From Cryptomeria japonica (Eukaryota; Streptophyta; Pinopsida; Cupressales; Cupressaceae): 64,000 bases of DNA. Where the stretch lies: NCBI RefSeq assembly GCF_030272615.1, contig NC_081412.1, positions 671,734,852 to 671,798,851 on the forward strand, in the 5' to 3' direction. Shown one piece after another: positions 21,345 through 32,286 of this stretch; positions within the stretch are counted from its first letter, which is position 1; each line of letters opens with the position of its first letter. The notes under the pieces are model-generated. The model had not been told where the DNA came from and did not search any database. It was given only the letters and a program-made list of their open reading frames with translations. A program made the position numbers and the translations under genes.

Positions 21345-23635
21345 CATATGACTCCTTAGGACACCATACAACCCCTAACGACACCATATGATGTCCTAAA
21401 GGCTCATATGGTGTCGTAAGGAGTCATAGGATACCATATGACCCCTCATGACACCTTACAATACCTAACAAGACTAGATGGTGTCTAAGAGGTCATATGG
21501 CATCCCAAGTTGTCACTGGACACCATATGACCTCTTAAGGCTTATATGGTGTCGTAAGGGGTCATAGGATACCATATGACCCCTCATGACACCTTACAAC
21601 ACCTAAGAAGACTAGATGGTGTCTAAGAGGTCATATTGTGTCTTAAGGGGTCATATGGTGTCCTAAGAGGTTAGAGGACACCATACAATTCCTAACAACA
21701 CCATATGGTGTCTTAAGGGCTCATGTGGTGTCTTAAGGGGTCACATGACGCCATATGACCCCTTAGAACATAATATGACCCCTAAAAACACCTAAGGGGT
21801 CACACCATGTCGTTAGAGGTCATATGGTGTCTTAATGGATCACAGGACACCATATGACCCCTTTATGACAATATACGACTCGTAATGAAACCTAAGGGTC
21901 ATAGGACACCACACAACCTCTTGGGATACCATATGATCCCTAAAAAAAATGTATGTTGTCCTAAGGGGTCATATGGTGTCCTAAGGGGTCATGGGACACC
22001 ATATGACCCGTTAGGATACAATATGACCCCTAACAATACCTAAGGGTTTATATGGTGTTGTTAGGGGTCATATGGTATCCTAAGGGGTCATAGGACACCA
22101 TATGAGCCCTTAAAACACCATATGACCCCTAGTAACACCTAAGGGGTCATATGGTGTTGTAAGGGGTTATAGGACGCCACATGACCTCTTAGGACACCAG
22201 ATAGACCCTAACAACCACAAATGATGTCCTAAGGGGTCATATGGCACCACATGACCCATCAAGAGACAATATGACCCCTAACAATACCTAAGGTGTCATA
22301 GGACACCATATGACCCTTTAAGACACTATAAAACCATTAACGATACTATATGGTATCCTAAGGGACACCATATGATACCTCAGGACACCATACAACACCT
22401 AAAAAGACCATATGGTGTCCTAAGGGGTCATATGTTATCCTATGGTGTCGTAAGGAGTCATAGGACACCATATGACCCCTCAAGACACAATATGACCCCT
22501 AACAACACCTAAGGGTTCATATCATGTCATTAGGGGTGATATTGTGTCCTAAGGGGTCAGAGCACACCATATGACCCCTTAAGATACCATATGTCCCATA
22601 AAGACACTATATGGTGTCCTAAGGGCTCATATTATGTCTTAAGGGATCATAGGACACCATATGACCCCTCGGGACACCATACAACACCTAATGAGACCAT
22701 ATGGTGTCCTAAGGGGACATATGGTATCTTATGGTGTCCTAAGTAGTCATAGAACACCATATGACCCCTAACAACACCTAAGGGTTCATATAGTGTCATT
22801 AGGGGTCATAAGGTGTCCTAAGGGGTTAGAGCACACCATATGAGCCCTTAGGATATCATACAACCCCAGCAACACGATATGGTGTCCTAGGAGCTCATAT
22901 ATTGTCCCAATTGGTCACGGCACACCATATGACCCCATAGGACATAATATGACACCTATGGGGTGACATGGTATCCTAAGGGGTCATATGATACCATATG
23001 ACCCCTTAGGACACCATACAACTCCAAATAACACCTAAAGAGTCATATGGTGTCCTAAGGGGTCATAAAACACCACATGACTTCTTAGGACACTATACGA
23101 CCCCTAATGATGATATATTGTGTCTGAAGGGGTCATATGTTGTCCTAAGAGGTCATATGGTGTCATTAGGACACAATATGACCCCTAACAACATCAAAGG
23201 GGTCATATGGTGTCCTAAGGGGTCATAGACACCATACAACTCCTAACGACACCATATGGTGTCTTAAGAGATCATATGGTTTTCTAAGGGTTCATAGAAC
23301 ACAATATGACCTTCCATGACACCATATGATAGCTAACGAGACCATATAGTGTCCTAGGTTGTCATATGGTGTCCTATGTTGTAACAGGATACCATATGAC
23401 CCCTTAGGACACAAGATGACCCTTAACAACACTTCAAGGGTCATATGGTGTCATTAGGTGTAGTATGGTGTCCTATGGGGTCATAGGACACCATATGACC
23501 CCTTAGGGCACCATATGACCCCTAACGACACCTAAGGGGTCATATGGTGTCCTAAGGGCTCATAGGACATCACATGACCTTTTAGGACACCATACTATCC
23601 CTAACAAAAACATATGGTGTCCCAAGGGGTCATAG
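21345..23635. repeat. Array of a 20-bp monomer in both orientations (right part)
   Basis: Continuation of the array at 10031-13746 after the retrotransposon, with the same GGTGTCCTAAGGGGTCATAT monomers in both orientations. A near-duplicate block of about 100 bp can be seen around 21415-21490 and 21545-21620, suggesting recent local copying. The array fades out at about 23635 into unrelated sequence. The original continuous array was about 6 kb. Confidence 0.9.
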
Positions 23636-24884
23636 AAGTTGGTGCATTTCTCAAGAACATGACCTAAAAGTTGGTACAACATGTCTTCCAATGTGGCAAC
23701 CAAAGTGGTGACAAGAAGTGAGTCATAATTTATATCCACTGAAGGATTAAACAAGCTTACCTACTCAGTAAAACTCATCTTTCTATCATGTGATGCACAA
23801 CCTTCAAGGAACAAATTAGAGAAGACTTGAAAGGTACCATCATTAATGATAAGATAAGAAGTTAAGGATACATAGAGGTGATGACATACATCGTAACACT
23901 TGATATCACCTCTCTTATAGACAAAATTTAATGCACCACCTTTTAAAATTAGCTATAGGAATGTATACTATCATGATCATCCTCTGACGAAATGGTTTTA
24001 CCCCATGATGGCATTTGATAATCCAGACCTAAATTGATTAGAGAGTGAATAAGACAATATTATCTAGGAACTATGATGTTTTGCATGGAAATGACGTACT
24101 AATTTTGATGAATATAGGAAGACCATCACTTTGTTAGAGAAAATCATGGAGGAGAACAAGAACCAGAAAAGACATCTACAAGAGGATCTCACTGTAGAAA
24201 GAAATCATGGTAATTAATCCTTCAAACAACATGGTTGTCAAGGGTAAAGGCCCCATGATCTAGCTAGATGTTGAACACCTACAAGATGATATCCTCCTTG
24301 ACCTAGGTGCCCTCGCTCGGGCACTCATACTAGATGAAGATAAATTTACAATAGTTCTCTGGGCATTGATTGAAGAAGAGACAATAGTAGAAAGGATCAA
24401 TAATCAAATTGTAGGTCAAGATCCAATACCCGGTGAACGAGCTTGAATTTGATGGCTTCCTATGATTAGGATATTTTGATTGTGTTTTTTGGGTATTTTT
24501 GTTTATTTTTCTAGAAATCTTGTTCAAAATGGTCAATTTCAAGACCCTTACTTTAAAGCACCATTTCTCGAAAATGTAAAGGACCTTTAGCTATATATAA
24601 GTAGAAGTTATATTAGAAAAATGTACTCTTATACTTTAAATAGTTAACCACTTTTTTGAGAAACTTTGAGCTATATTTTGGATATCTTTGAATGAATTAA
24701 TATATCTGAACTTTATGTTTGTTATATTCTTTCATGTTGGAAGTAAGCTTTGAATTGCTACAATTTCACTTGATATTAATTTACTTGAAATGGTTAAATA
24801 TGAAATGATGTGGAAGTTTTGAGGTTTGCATATTCATTTTTCAATTTATTTACACTACATTTCCCTAATTTTCCATGCAATTTA
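23636..24884. other. No gene recognised
   Basis: Low-copy-looking, AT-rich sequence without a convincing frame. The stretch around 24090-24300 has a codon-like texture (GAGAAAATCATGGAGGAGAACAAG within it is glutamate/lysine-rich when read on the plus strand) and may be a gag fragment, but I cannot place it. Confidence 0.4.
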
Positions 24885-26110
24885 TGTTAGAATAACTAAT
24901 GGACAACTGAGAGGGGGGGTGGATTAGTTGTCAATAGATTATATTAATCAAACCACTTTATAACCTTTAACCGGAGCACATAAACAATGAATAGCGGAAT
25001 AGTAGAATTAGATACCGATAAGCAATAAAATTTAAGCATGAAATAGAGAATCAACACAATGCAACCATACCACATAACACCATGATTTGTATGTGGAAAA
25101 CCTGGTAAAGGGAAAAACCATGGTGGGAAGCCTACCCATAGTCAGATAATACTTCTGCAGAAAGTGTGTAATACAATAAGGGGCATGCACATGTAGGAAG
25201 GTACACTGCCTAGAGCGTACTGCTCACTACATAGGATTCACACTGACTATAGAGAGTTTGTAACCACCTCAATATAATTGGAGAACAATCCAGAAGAATA
25301 AACTGCCAAAGATAGCATCTACCATACCTGATTACAGTCCCAATTAAGCTCAATACCAGAGGCCTTTGACCTTTTACATAAACTCAATCTGATCTTCAAT
25401 GATTGACCAAATACTCTACATGAATGATATTAAAATATCCACACATTTCATTCCCTAATCATGACCTTTTACAATAACCATGATAATCTACAATGATATC
25501 TTACATCAATATATACAAACCCTAAGACCAAAACCAATTAGGTCGGCCACCTAAAATATATTACAATAAGATCATTACAGACATCCACATTACAATGATA
25601 TGCCATGTTGGCTTTAAACCAAAACAACATTAACCAATCCATAAATCATCCTAGTAATGTGTAGGGAACACGTTACATGATACTGGTCCATAACTTGGAT
25701 AGATACTAGACCAAATTTGGGTCCACCATGCCAAAGTGATGTCTGCAATCAGTTGAGGCATAGACAAAGATCACCTTCTAGATCCTAAATTCCATGTAGA
25801 AGCGACACTGACACTAGTTATGTATCCTGCCAAAGATTCTCAGTAAAAGCTTTGTTGATAAATCCGTAAACCCTTACTGGTATAGGCTTAATAGAATGTA
25901 TGGAAGCATCCGATCATCAAGTCAATACCAACTGACCAAAACATACTCAAGAAACATGCAACACATCAAAGAAAACATATTCCATTGATCCAAACATGTC
26001 GGTAGTATCCAACTGATAGTCCTTTCTATCGATAACACTAGTTCTTCTACTGGTCACCAAAATCTATCTATCGGTAACCAATCATAACAACTAGTGTTGA
26101 CATCAATGAA
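24885..26110 (-). repeat. 3' LTR of Copia element
   Basis: Begins at TGTTAGAATAACTAATGGAC (plus strand) with a G-run like that of the other Copia LTR ends, and is recognisable against 41670-42849 by shared blocks (ACACCATGATTTGTATGTGG; TGTAGGAAGG...GCACACTGCC-type segment). Its terminal ~60 bp (TGTTGGCC... in element orientation) is missing or replaced near 26110-26217. Confidence 0.8.
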
Positions 26111-26218
26111 AAACTGAAAAATCCCAGCAACTCCCTTGAGGAGTGCAATCCAATCTTAAATTGATCTGTATCTCTCTCCCATATGACATATTATGACATT
26201 ATTTTTCACATCATATAT

Positions 26219-26235
26219 CTCTCCCTCTTTGACAT
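26219..26235 (-). promoter_or_regulatory. Polypurine tract of Copia element
   Basis: On the minus strand AAAGAGGGAGAGATAT follows GGCATTGATGTC, closely like the tract of the non-autonomous element. A second purine run (GGGAGAGAGATA) lies about 25-30 bp further, again suggesting a duplicated tract. Confidence 0.6.
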
Positions 26236-26377
26236 CAATGCCAAAGATATGATATAGATATAAAAATCTTGTGAATCTCAAATCTTATTAGTCCCCTTGA
26301 GTAGTAGCACTACTGCATCAATCCAGAGAAAAGATAAAGATGATGATGCATACCTGATTGATGCTCTACTCCATCAA

Positions 26378-27890
26378 TTAAGTTTCTATCGGAGGGGTAG
26401 ATACCCCTAACCTATCTCTTAAATACTCAAATAATACCTTAGACAAAAATTTAGTGAATATATCTGCAATCTTCTCTTTAGTGTTCACATAAACCAATTT
26501 GACTTCCTTTTCTTCCACCTTTTCCTTCAGAAAGTTATATTTTATTGATATGTGCTTAGTTTTAGAGTGAAATAATGAATTCTTAGACATGTCAATAGCT
26601 GCAGAGTTATCACAATAGATAACTACTGGTTCACTACAATTTACCTTGATATACTTCAACAATTGCTTCATCCACAAGACTTGAGTGCAATTAGTTGTTT
26701 CTGCAACATATTCAGCTTCTGCAGTAGTTAAAGAAATACATGACTATTTTTCTTGGTCAATGAAACCAATTTCTTTCCAAGAAAGAAAGCTCTGCCATAA
26801 GTGCTCTTCTGGTCACCAGTATCTCCTGCCCAATCTATATCTATATATGCACATAAGGTGAAGTTATCATCTCTAGATTACCATAAGCCATATTTTGTTG
26901 TTCCTTGCAAATACCAGAATACCTCTTTACTTCACATTCATTATTTTCTTTAGGATTACTTTGATATCTTGAAACAATACTTACCACATTCATAATATCT
27001 TGTCTATTCTAAGTTAGATATAACAAGCCACCAATCATAGACTTATACCTTGTCAAATTTACTCGTGCAAATGTGTCTTTGATAGATAATTTCTCACTTG
27101 TCACCATAGGAGTACTTACCGGTTTGGAATTATTCATACCAAATGTCTTCAAACAATTCCCTTAGATACTTAGTTTGATAGATTAAAATACCTTTGTTAG
27201 TTTGAGTAATCTACAAACTTAAGAAAAATCTCATCTAACCAAACAAAGAGATTTCAAATTCATCCTTCATATTATTAGAGAATTCCATGCAAAATTTATC
27301 TTCACCTCCAAAAATGATATCATCAAGAAATACTTCAATAATTAGAATATCATCATCAGTGATCTTTTAATATAAATTACTATCAGCACTTCCTTCATTA
27401 AAGCCAAGCTTCAAAATAAATTTATCCAACCTTTCATACCAAGCTTTAGGAGCTTGTTTCAATCCATATAATGCTTTCCTTAACCTGCAAACCATATATT
27501 TGTCTTCTGGTAGTGAAAATCCATCAAGCTACTCAATGTATACTTATTCCTCAAGTTCACCATTCAAAAATGCACATTTAACATCCATTTGATAGACCTT
27601 ATAGTTCTTGTATGTTGGATAGGCAACAAATAGTCTAACAACTTCAATTCTAGCTACTGGTGCAAATGTCTCACCATAATAAATTCCTTCCATTTGACAA
27701 TATCCTTTACAAACCAGTCTAGCCTTGTTTCTTACAACTTGACAATCCTCATTTATTTTATTTCTAAAAAACCATTTAGTTCCAATAACATCATCAGTTT
27801 TAGGTCGGGGAACGAAAGTCCAAGTCTTATTCTTCTCTATCTAATCTAATTCATCTTCCATAGCGTTTAACCAATATTCATCTTGTTGCC
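26378..27890 (-). pseudogene. Copia reverse transcriptase and RNase H (3' part of pol)
   Basis: Read on the minus strand, the frame carries Copia RT landmarks: WLNAMEDELD near 27870, [14 protein letters not shown] near 27575, RKALYGLKQAPKAWYERLDK near 27480-27430 and the catalytic box FLDDIIFG (usually YVDDIIFG) near 27325. RNase H closes the ORF (open from 26677 to 26378) with IYCDNSAAIDMSKN, HSKTKHISIKYNFLKE and EKIADIFTKFLS, all standard Copia blocks. RT copies element RNA and RNase H removes the template. Several stops and frameshifts lie between about 27260 and 26680, so the protein is dead. The missing upstream half of pol continues at 38924. Confidence 0.9.
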
Positions 27891-28456
27891 TGTCTCAATG
27901 TTGAATGAAGATCCAATAGGTGCTTTTGCATAAACAGTGAACACACAATCCAATGTCCTTACCAGTCAGAATATGAAAAATGAAAGAATTTTGAAAATAC
28001 CACAAATTGAGGGAAATCAGATGACAGTCAGGATCTAAGCGTCATTTTATATCATGTGGCCAACTTTCACCCGAACCCAGTTCATACTTTGTCATATTTT
28101 AAACTTTCAATTTTTGCGGTCTGTTGCCCCAAAATGATTAAAATATCTCATCCTAGGCTTCGTCATGAGGTATAAATAATTGTGTGGACTTATTTCCCTA
28201 CCTTTGACGCGTGTTTCAATTTTCAGAACCTAACTCCCTACCGTTTGAAAGTTATGTCATTTTTCTCTAGCCAAAGCAATAAATTTAAAATATTTAAATG
28301 ATTTCTTAAATAATAATTTAATATTTTAAATTATTTTAATATGTCTGGTCATCTGCGAAAAATTTTTTTTTTATCAAAAACATCGGTTGCATTCTTCCTT
28401 GATTCCTCTCTATGATCAATGGTTTGTAAGGTCTAAAGGATAGTTCATTGACACAT

Positions 28457-28698
28457 AAGGTTAGAAATGCTCACTTTTTGAGCATTCTTAACCTCATTTC
28501 TTAACCTTTTACCGAGAAGGTTAAAAATACTCACTTTTTGAGCATTTCTAACCCATATTTCTAACCTCTCAGAACACACAAACAAATAAAGTTAAGAATG
28601 CTAAAAAATGGAGCATTCCTAACCTCATTTCTTAACCTCGTGTGTCCCACTTTGTCAAAAAGGTTAGAAATGCTCACTTTTTGAGAATCCTTAACCTC
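28457..28698 (+). repeat. Cluster of four hairpins in the 5' LTR
   Basis: Four successive inverted repeats have arms of about 15 nt of the type GGTTAGAAATGCTCA / TGAGCATTCTTAACC with loops of about 5 nt, separated by 20-40 nt. The third unit has arms GAATGCT and AGCATTC; its partner in the other LTR has GAATTCT and AGAATTC, a paired change that keeps the stem. Confidence 0.85.
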
Positions 28699-28729
28699 TT
28701 ATAATTGTAGAATGGAAGCACAGACATGC

Positions 28730-30900
28730 TGTGAATTCTGGATATGAATGCAAAAGTGTGAGACGTGTAGTCAGGTTGCATGAATTGTTTGCACACAATG
28801 AATAATATGGTAAGTGTAAACAAGCCATACATCGCAGAGCAAATGGAGGAGTGACAATTGAAATGATTGCAGGATATGTACTACATTGTCTCAAGCACTT
28901 ATCAAAGCGTAAAGGTTACAATGTTTTGCTATTTGGTAGATGTAACCACTTTGGTAGTCTTGCGTGTAGAATATGAAGCATGGACAATCCTCAGAGGTCC
29001 TCTTTCAAAAGATGTCTTTGCTTTCTCCATTTCCACCCCAACAAGTCATTGTAGAAGTTGGTGATGATTAAATTCCATGTGGCCAGGGAGGGCAATCACT
29101 GCCAATGTTGTGTCCTTATCAAACAACATGGATGTTGAGTGCTCTATCAATTTCTGTGTAGTGCTGTCAAATTCTACACACTTCCCATACAACAAGCCCA
29201 CTCTTGCAGCGCGGTTCCACTCATTCCAGTCCTCCACACAACATATATTATGAATTGACTAATGAAATGCCTCAAGGAGATGTCACCTCATCGCGATAGG
29301 CACTGCAGAAATAACGACAGTTAACTCCACTACAATCTTCATTATCCTCACTGGTTGAAGTCATCTAACACCATGTATGATGCTGGAAGTGAATGTATAG
29401 ACAATGTATGTGAAGTGATTGATAGAATACCTCGTGAAATACCATAAGTTGAAGATTAAAAACTGCATGCAAAGTATTTGATAGAATTCCTCAATGAAAT
29501 GTGGTATCGTGGTATGCGATTGAAGATGCTTTTGAAACTAGCCAGCATCCTACCTGCGAAAGATAAAATGGAATCAATCAATCTAGTTGGGTTAAATGCT
29601 GATGTTCCCGGTGTCACGCATGAAGATTAGACCCCCGCTTTGGAAGAGGTTGTCTGGAGCCTTAGACACGGCATTACATCATCTTTTCTTGATAATCAAA
29701 GTCAAAGGTTTTAAATCTACCATGACATTCAACAAATTGCAGAAGTTAGAGGAGTTTCATCAGATGTTAGAGTTGCAACTAACGTGGCAGACAATAATGC
29801 AAACCGTGGAGGCATGAAGATAATAGAAACTTTTAAACAAATGTAACTCTATGAATAAAGTACAATCCTGTGGATATGTATGGAAGATGTGGAAGGCGTA
29901 GCCAAGGCAAGTGGACTGGCTGACAGAATGCTCCAAAAGAATGCCATGGTTGTGGGAGATGTACGCAATAGTGGAAGCTTAGACATGGCAAGTAAATTGT
30001 TTGATAGAATGCCTTAAAAGAAATATGATCTCATTTGATGCAATGATCGGAGGATATGCACGAAATTGTCACCGTATTCATCCAAGCACAGGGACAGTGA
30101 AATTGTCATATTTTGTAGTTGTTGCTACTCGTGTAGACATTCACGTAGAATTTAGAAGCATATCCGAGGTGTGTTGGAGCAGAATATGGGATTTCATCAA
30201 GGCATGTGAATGGTTTGTTAGAATGCCTCAAAAAGATGTCATCTATGTAAATTAAATGAAATGATTGCAGAATATGCACAAAATAGTTTTCTCAAAGGGA
30301 GCTCTCAAATTACTCTTGAACGCTTCCTAATATTGTAAACTTTGTATACATTCTAGTTAAACTTGCAATGGTAGTGTGGCTTGTTTACAGCCATATTAAA
30401 GACAATTATTTTGTTAGATATTATAGTTTGAAAAGCTCCTGTGAACAAGCATGCAAAAGGAGGAATCATAGACTATGTTCTTGTCTTGATCGACAAAATG
30501 CCTAGGAGAGATGTCTACTCAAGGAGGAATAGAAACGTGTGTCGTTATTCATTTCAAGCATTTAAAGGTGACTCTTTCATTAAAAGTGGATGTTTGAATA
30601 CACTTACTGGAGCAACTATTCAACGTACTTTTAGTGGGACAAGGCCTTGGAAACTTGCAAGATGAGGAAAATGGTAGGTATTGCACCAAATTCTTCAATA
30701 GTTGTTGGTTCTTTTCCTATCCATAAAATGGAGTATTGAATCAGGTCATGAACAATCATTAAAGTTCATGGACTCTGCGTAAGTTTGAAAAAGTATGCGG
30801 ACAGGAAAGTCGAGTAGTTTCATAAAAAGATGAATTTTCATAAGGATGTCATCATTTAATTGCTTACAAGATGGGAGAAGACACTAGTCAATGTATTAAA
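28730..30900 (+). pseudogene. Captured PPR-gene fragments inside 5' LTR
   Basis: Across several frames the plus strand shows the hallmark phrases of plant pentatricopeptide-repeat proteins (organelle RNA-binding proteins): EMIAGYVQHCL near 28860, VDMYGRCGR near 29875, ASKLFDRMP near 29980, MISFDAMIGGYARN near 30030-30070, RMPQKDVIYV near 30220 and DKMPRRDV near 30495. They occur in the order and spacing expected of PPR repeats of about 31-36 residues, but with many stops and frameshifts. The same fragments lie in the 3' LTR, so capture predates the last transposition. I infer transduplication of part of a host PPR gene; the parent gene cannot be named. Confidence 0.7.
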
Positions 30901-31483
30901 TAGGTTAATAATTGCAACTTATGATGAGTCATGGGATGCCACCAATGTAAAGAATGTATTGATGGGTATGAGTTTTTCATTCAGTGAAGAGGTGATGATT
31001 CTTCTCAAAGGGATCATGGAGTAGTGCAAGCGACATGAAATATATTTTGAAATGATAAAAATTCTATCAAGCATGGTTGATTAGATAAAACAAAGACGAG
31101 TATGGGAAAATTAATGATTTCCTATTCGAGTGCCTCATCATTCAAGAATTCATCACATTCCTGAGAGGAAAAGATGATCAGTAAAAGCAGTCAAATCACT
31201 TGTGTTTGAAGATCAAATTGTTGATGAGAAAGCAACTCGTAGATTAGATAAATACATGGAGGTCACCTCGGCAAAATCGACAATGAGTTATTTCTTCAAT
31301 GTAGTGGGTTTGAAATTATTTTTATAAAAAGTGACTTATGTCACTTATTGTAACCAAAGGTTAGAAAGTTCACTTCTTCTATGCATAAAAGTGTAAGTTA
31401 CTAACCCATTTAAATTTACGCAGAAAAGGGTTAGTTATTAACCCAGGATTGAAGTTGGTTATAAGGTAGTTATCCTAGAAGCC

Positions 31484-31491
31484 TATAAATA
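31484..31491 (+). promoter_or_regulatory. TATA box of the 5' LTR
   Basis: TATAAATA inside GCCTATAAATACAAGGC, a classic plant TATA context, conserved at 38240-38247 in the other LTR. Transcription would start near 31510-31520 and produce a leader of about 650 nt before the primer site. Confidence 0.75.
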
Positions 31492-32173
31492 CAAGGCTTT
31501 TAGCATTGTTAAAGAGGGAGAGACTCTGATAGAGGGGGAAAACTCTGCAGAATTTTGTAGAGAAACTAAGTGAGATCTTTTGATGTTCATATCTTTGTAT
31601 TAAGAGGTTTTTGAACTTGTATATTTTCAAAAAGAATAATGAAGAATGCACTAAGTTCGTGTGTCTTGAATGTTTTCATGAGTTATCGTTATTAATTTCT
31701 CGTATGTTGAATTAGTAATCCCTTTATTTATAGGTGAAATATATTGATGAAACACATCATTTCATGGTATCTTGACTTGCATGTGCTAGTACAACCTATC
31801 TCTTCGTGTGTTGAGGTTTATTGTACTTCTTTCATCATTGTTGCATGACTAACCTTTTTGGTTGTAACCCCTTTTGTGATTGTTATCATTTATGGAATCC
31901 TACTTGGTGTCCGTATGTCTTCTAGTAGGTTTTTTGTTATTAATCTTGTTTAAGTTCTATGTTTTCTCCTTTATGTACTTTCAGGTTAAAAGTACACAAA
32001 AACCCTAATTACCCCTATCATATGAGGGAGTTGCCCCTCTCCAACGCAGAGGAAGATCATGTTTCACAGAACGATCTCTCCAATTGTTGGAATGTTTGTC
32101 ATTGCTCATCGGGCAAAGAGGGTCAGTTTCAGGTAAATGACCACAATGATAAATCTGTTTGCCAACAAATTTT

Positions 32174-32193
32174 TGACGACTCTGCTGGGGATC
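32174..32193 (+). promoter_or_regulatory. Primer-binding site, tRNA-Arg type
   Basis: TGACGACTCTGCTGGGGATC starts six bases after the LTR end. It resembles the TGGCGACTCTGCTGGGGA primer site of plant Tat/Ogre Gypsy elements, with one G-to-A change. Confidence 0.8.
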
Positions 32194-32286
32194 GAACTAC
32201 CAGTGTGCTTTGTTCCCCAGAAATTTCAAGGTACCTTCTTCAGAATGAAGGTTGGCGACTCTGTCTAAAAGATCGAATTTAGAACA

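Larger units (their letters stand above)
27891..32167 (+). repeat. 5' LTR (about 4.3 kb)
   Basis: 4,277 bp beginning TGTCTCAATG and ending GCCAACA. In order it holds a hairpin cluster (28457-28698), PPR-gene fragments (about 28730-30900), a TATA box (31484-31491) and a probable transcribed R-U5 region (31510-32167). Its length is far above usual plant LTRs, though 4-5 kb LTRs occur in Ogre-type elements. Confidence 0.9.

Noticed and set aside
28457-28698. MicroRNA gene call for the hairpin cluster
   Set aside because: The arms are only ~15 nt with short loops, too small for a normal plant miRNA precursor; kept as structural repeats only.
28730-30900. Functional PPR gene
   Set aside because: The motifs are scattered over several frames with many stops, and the same broken sequence is present in both LTRs.
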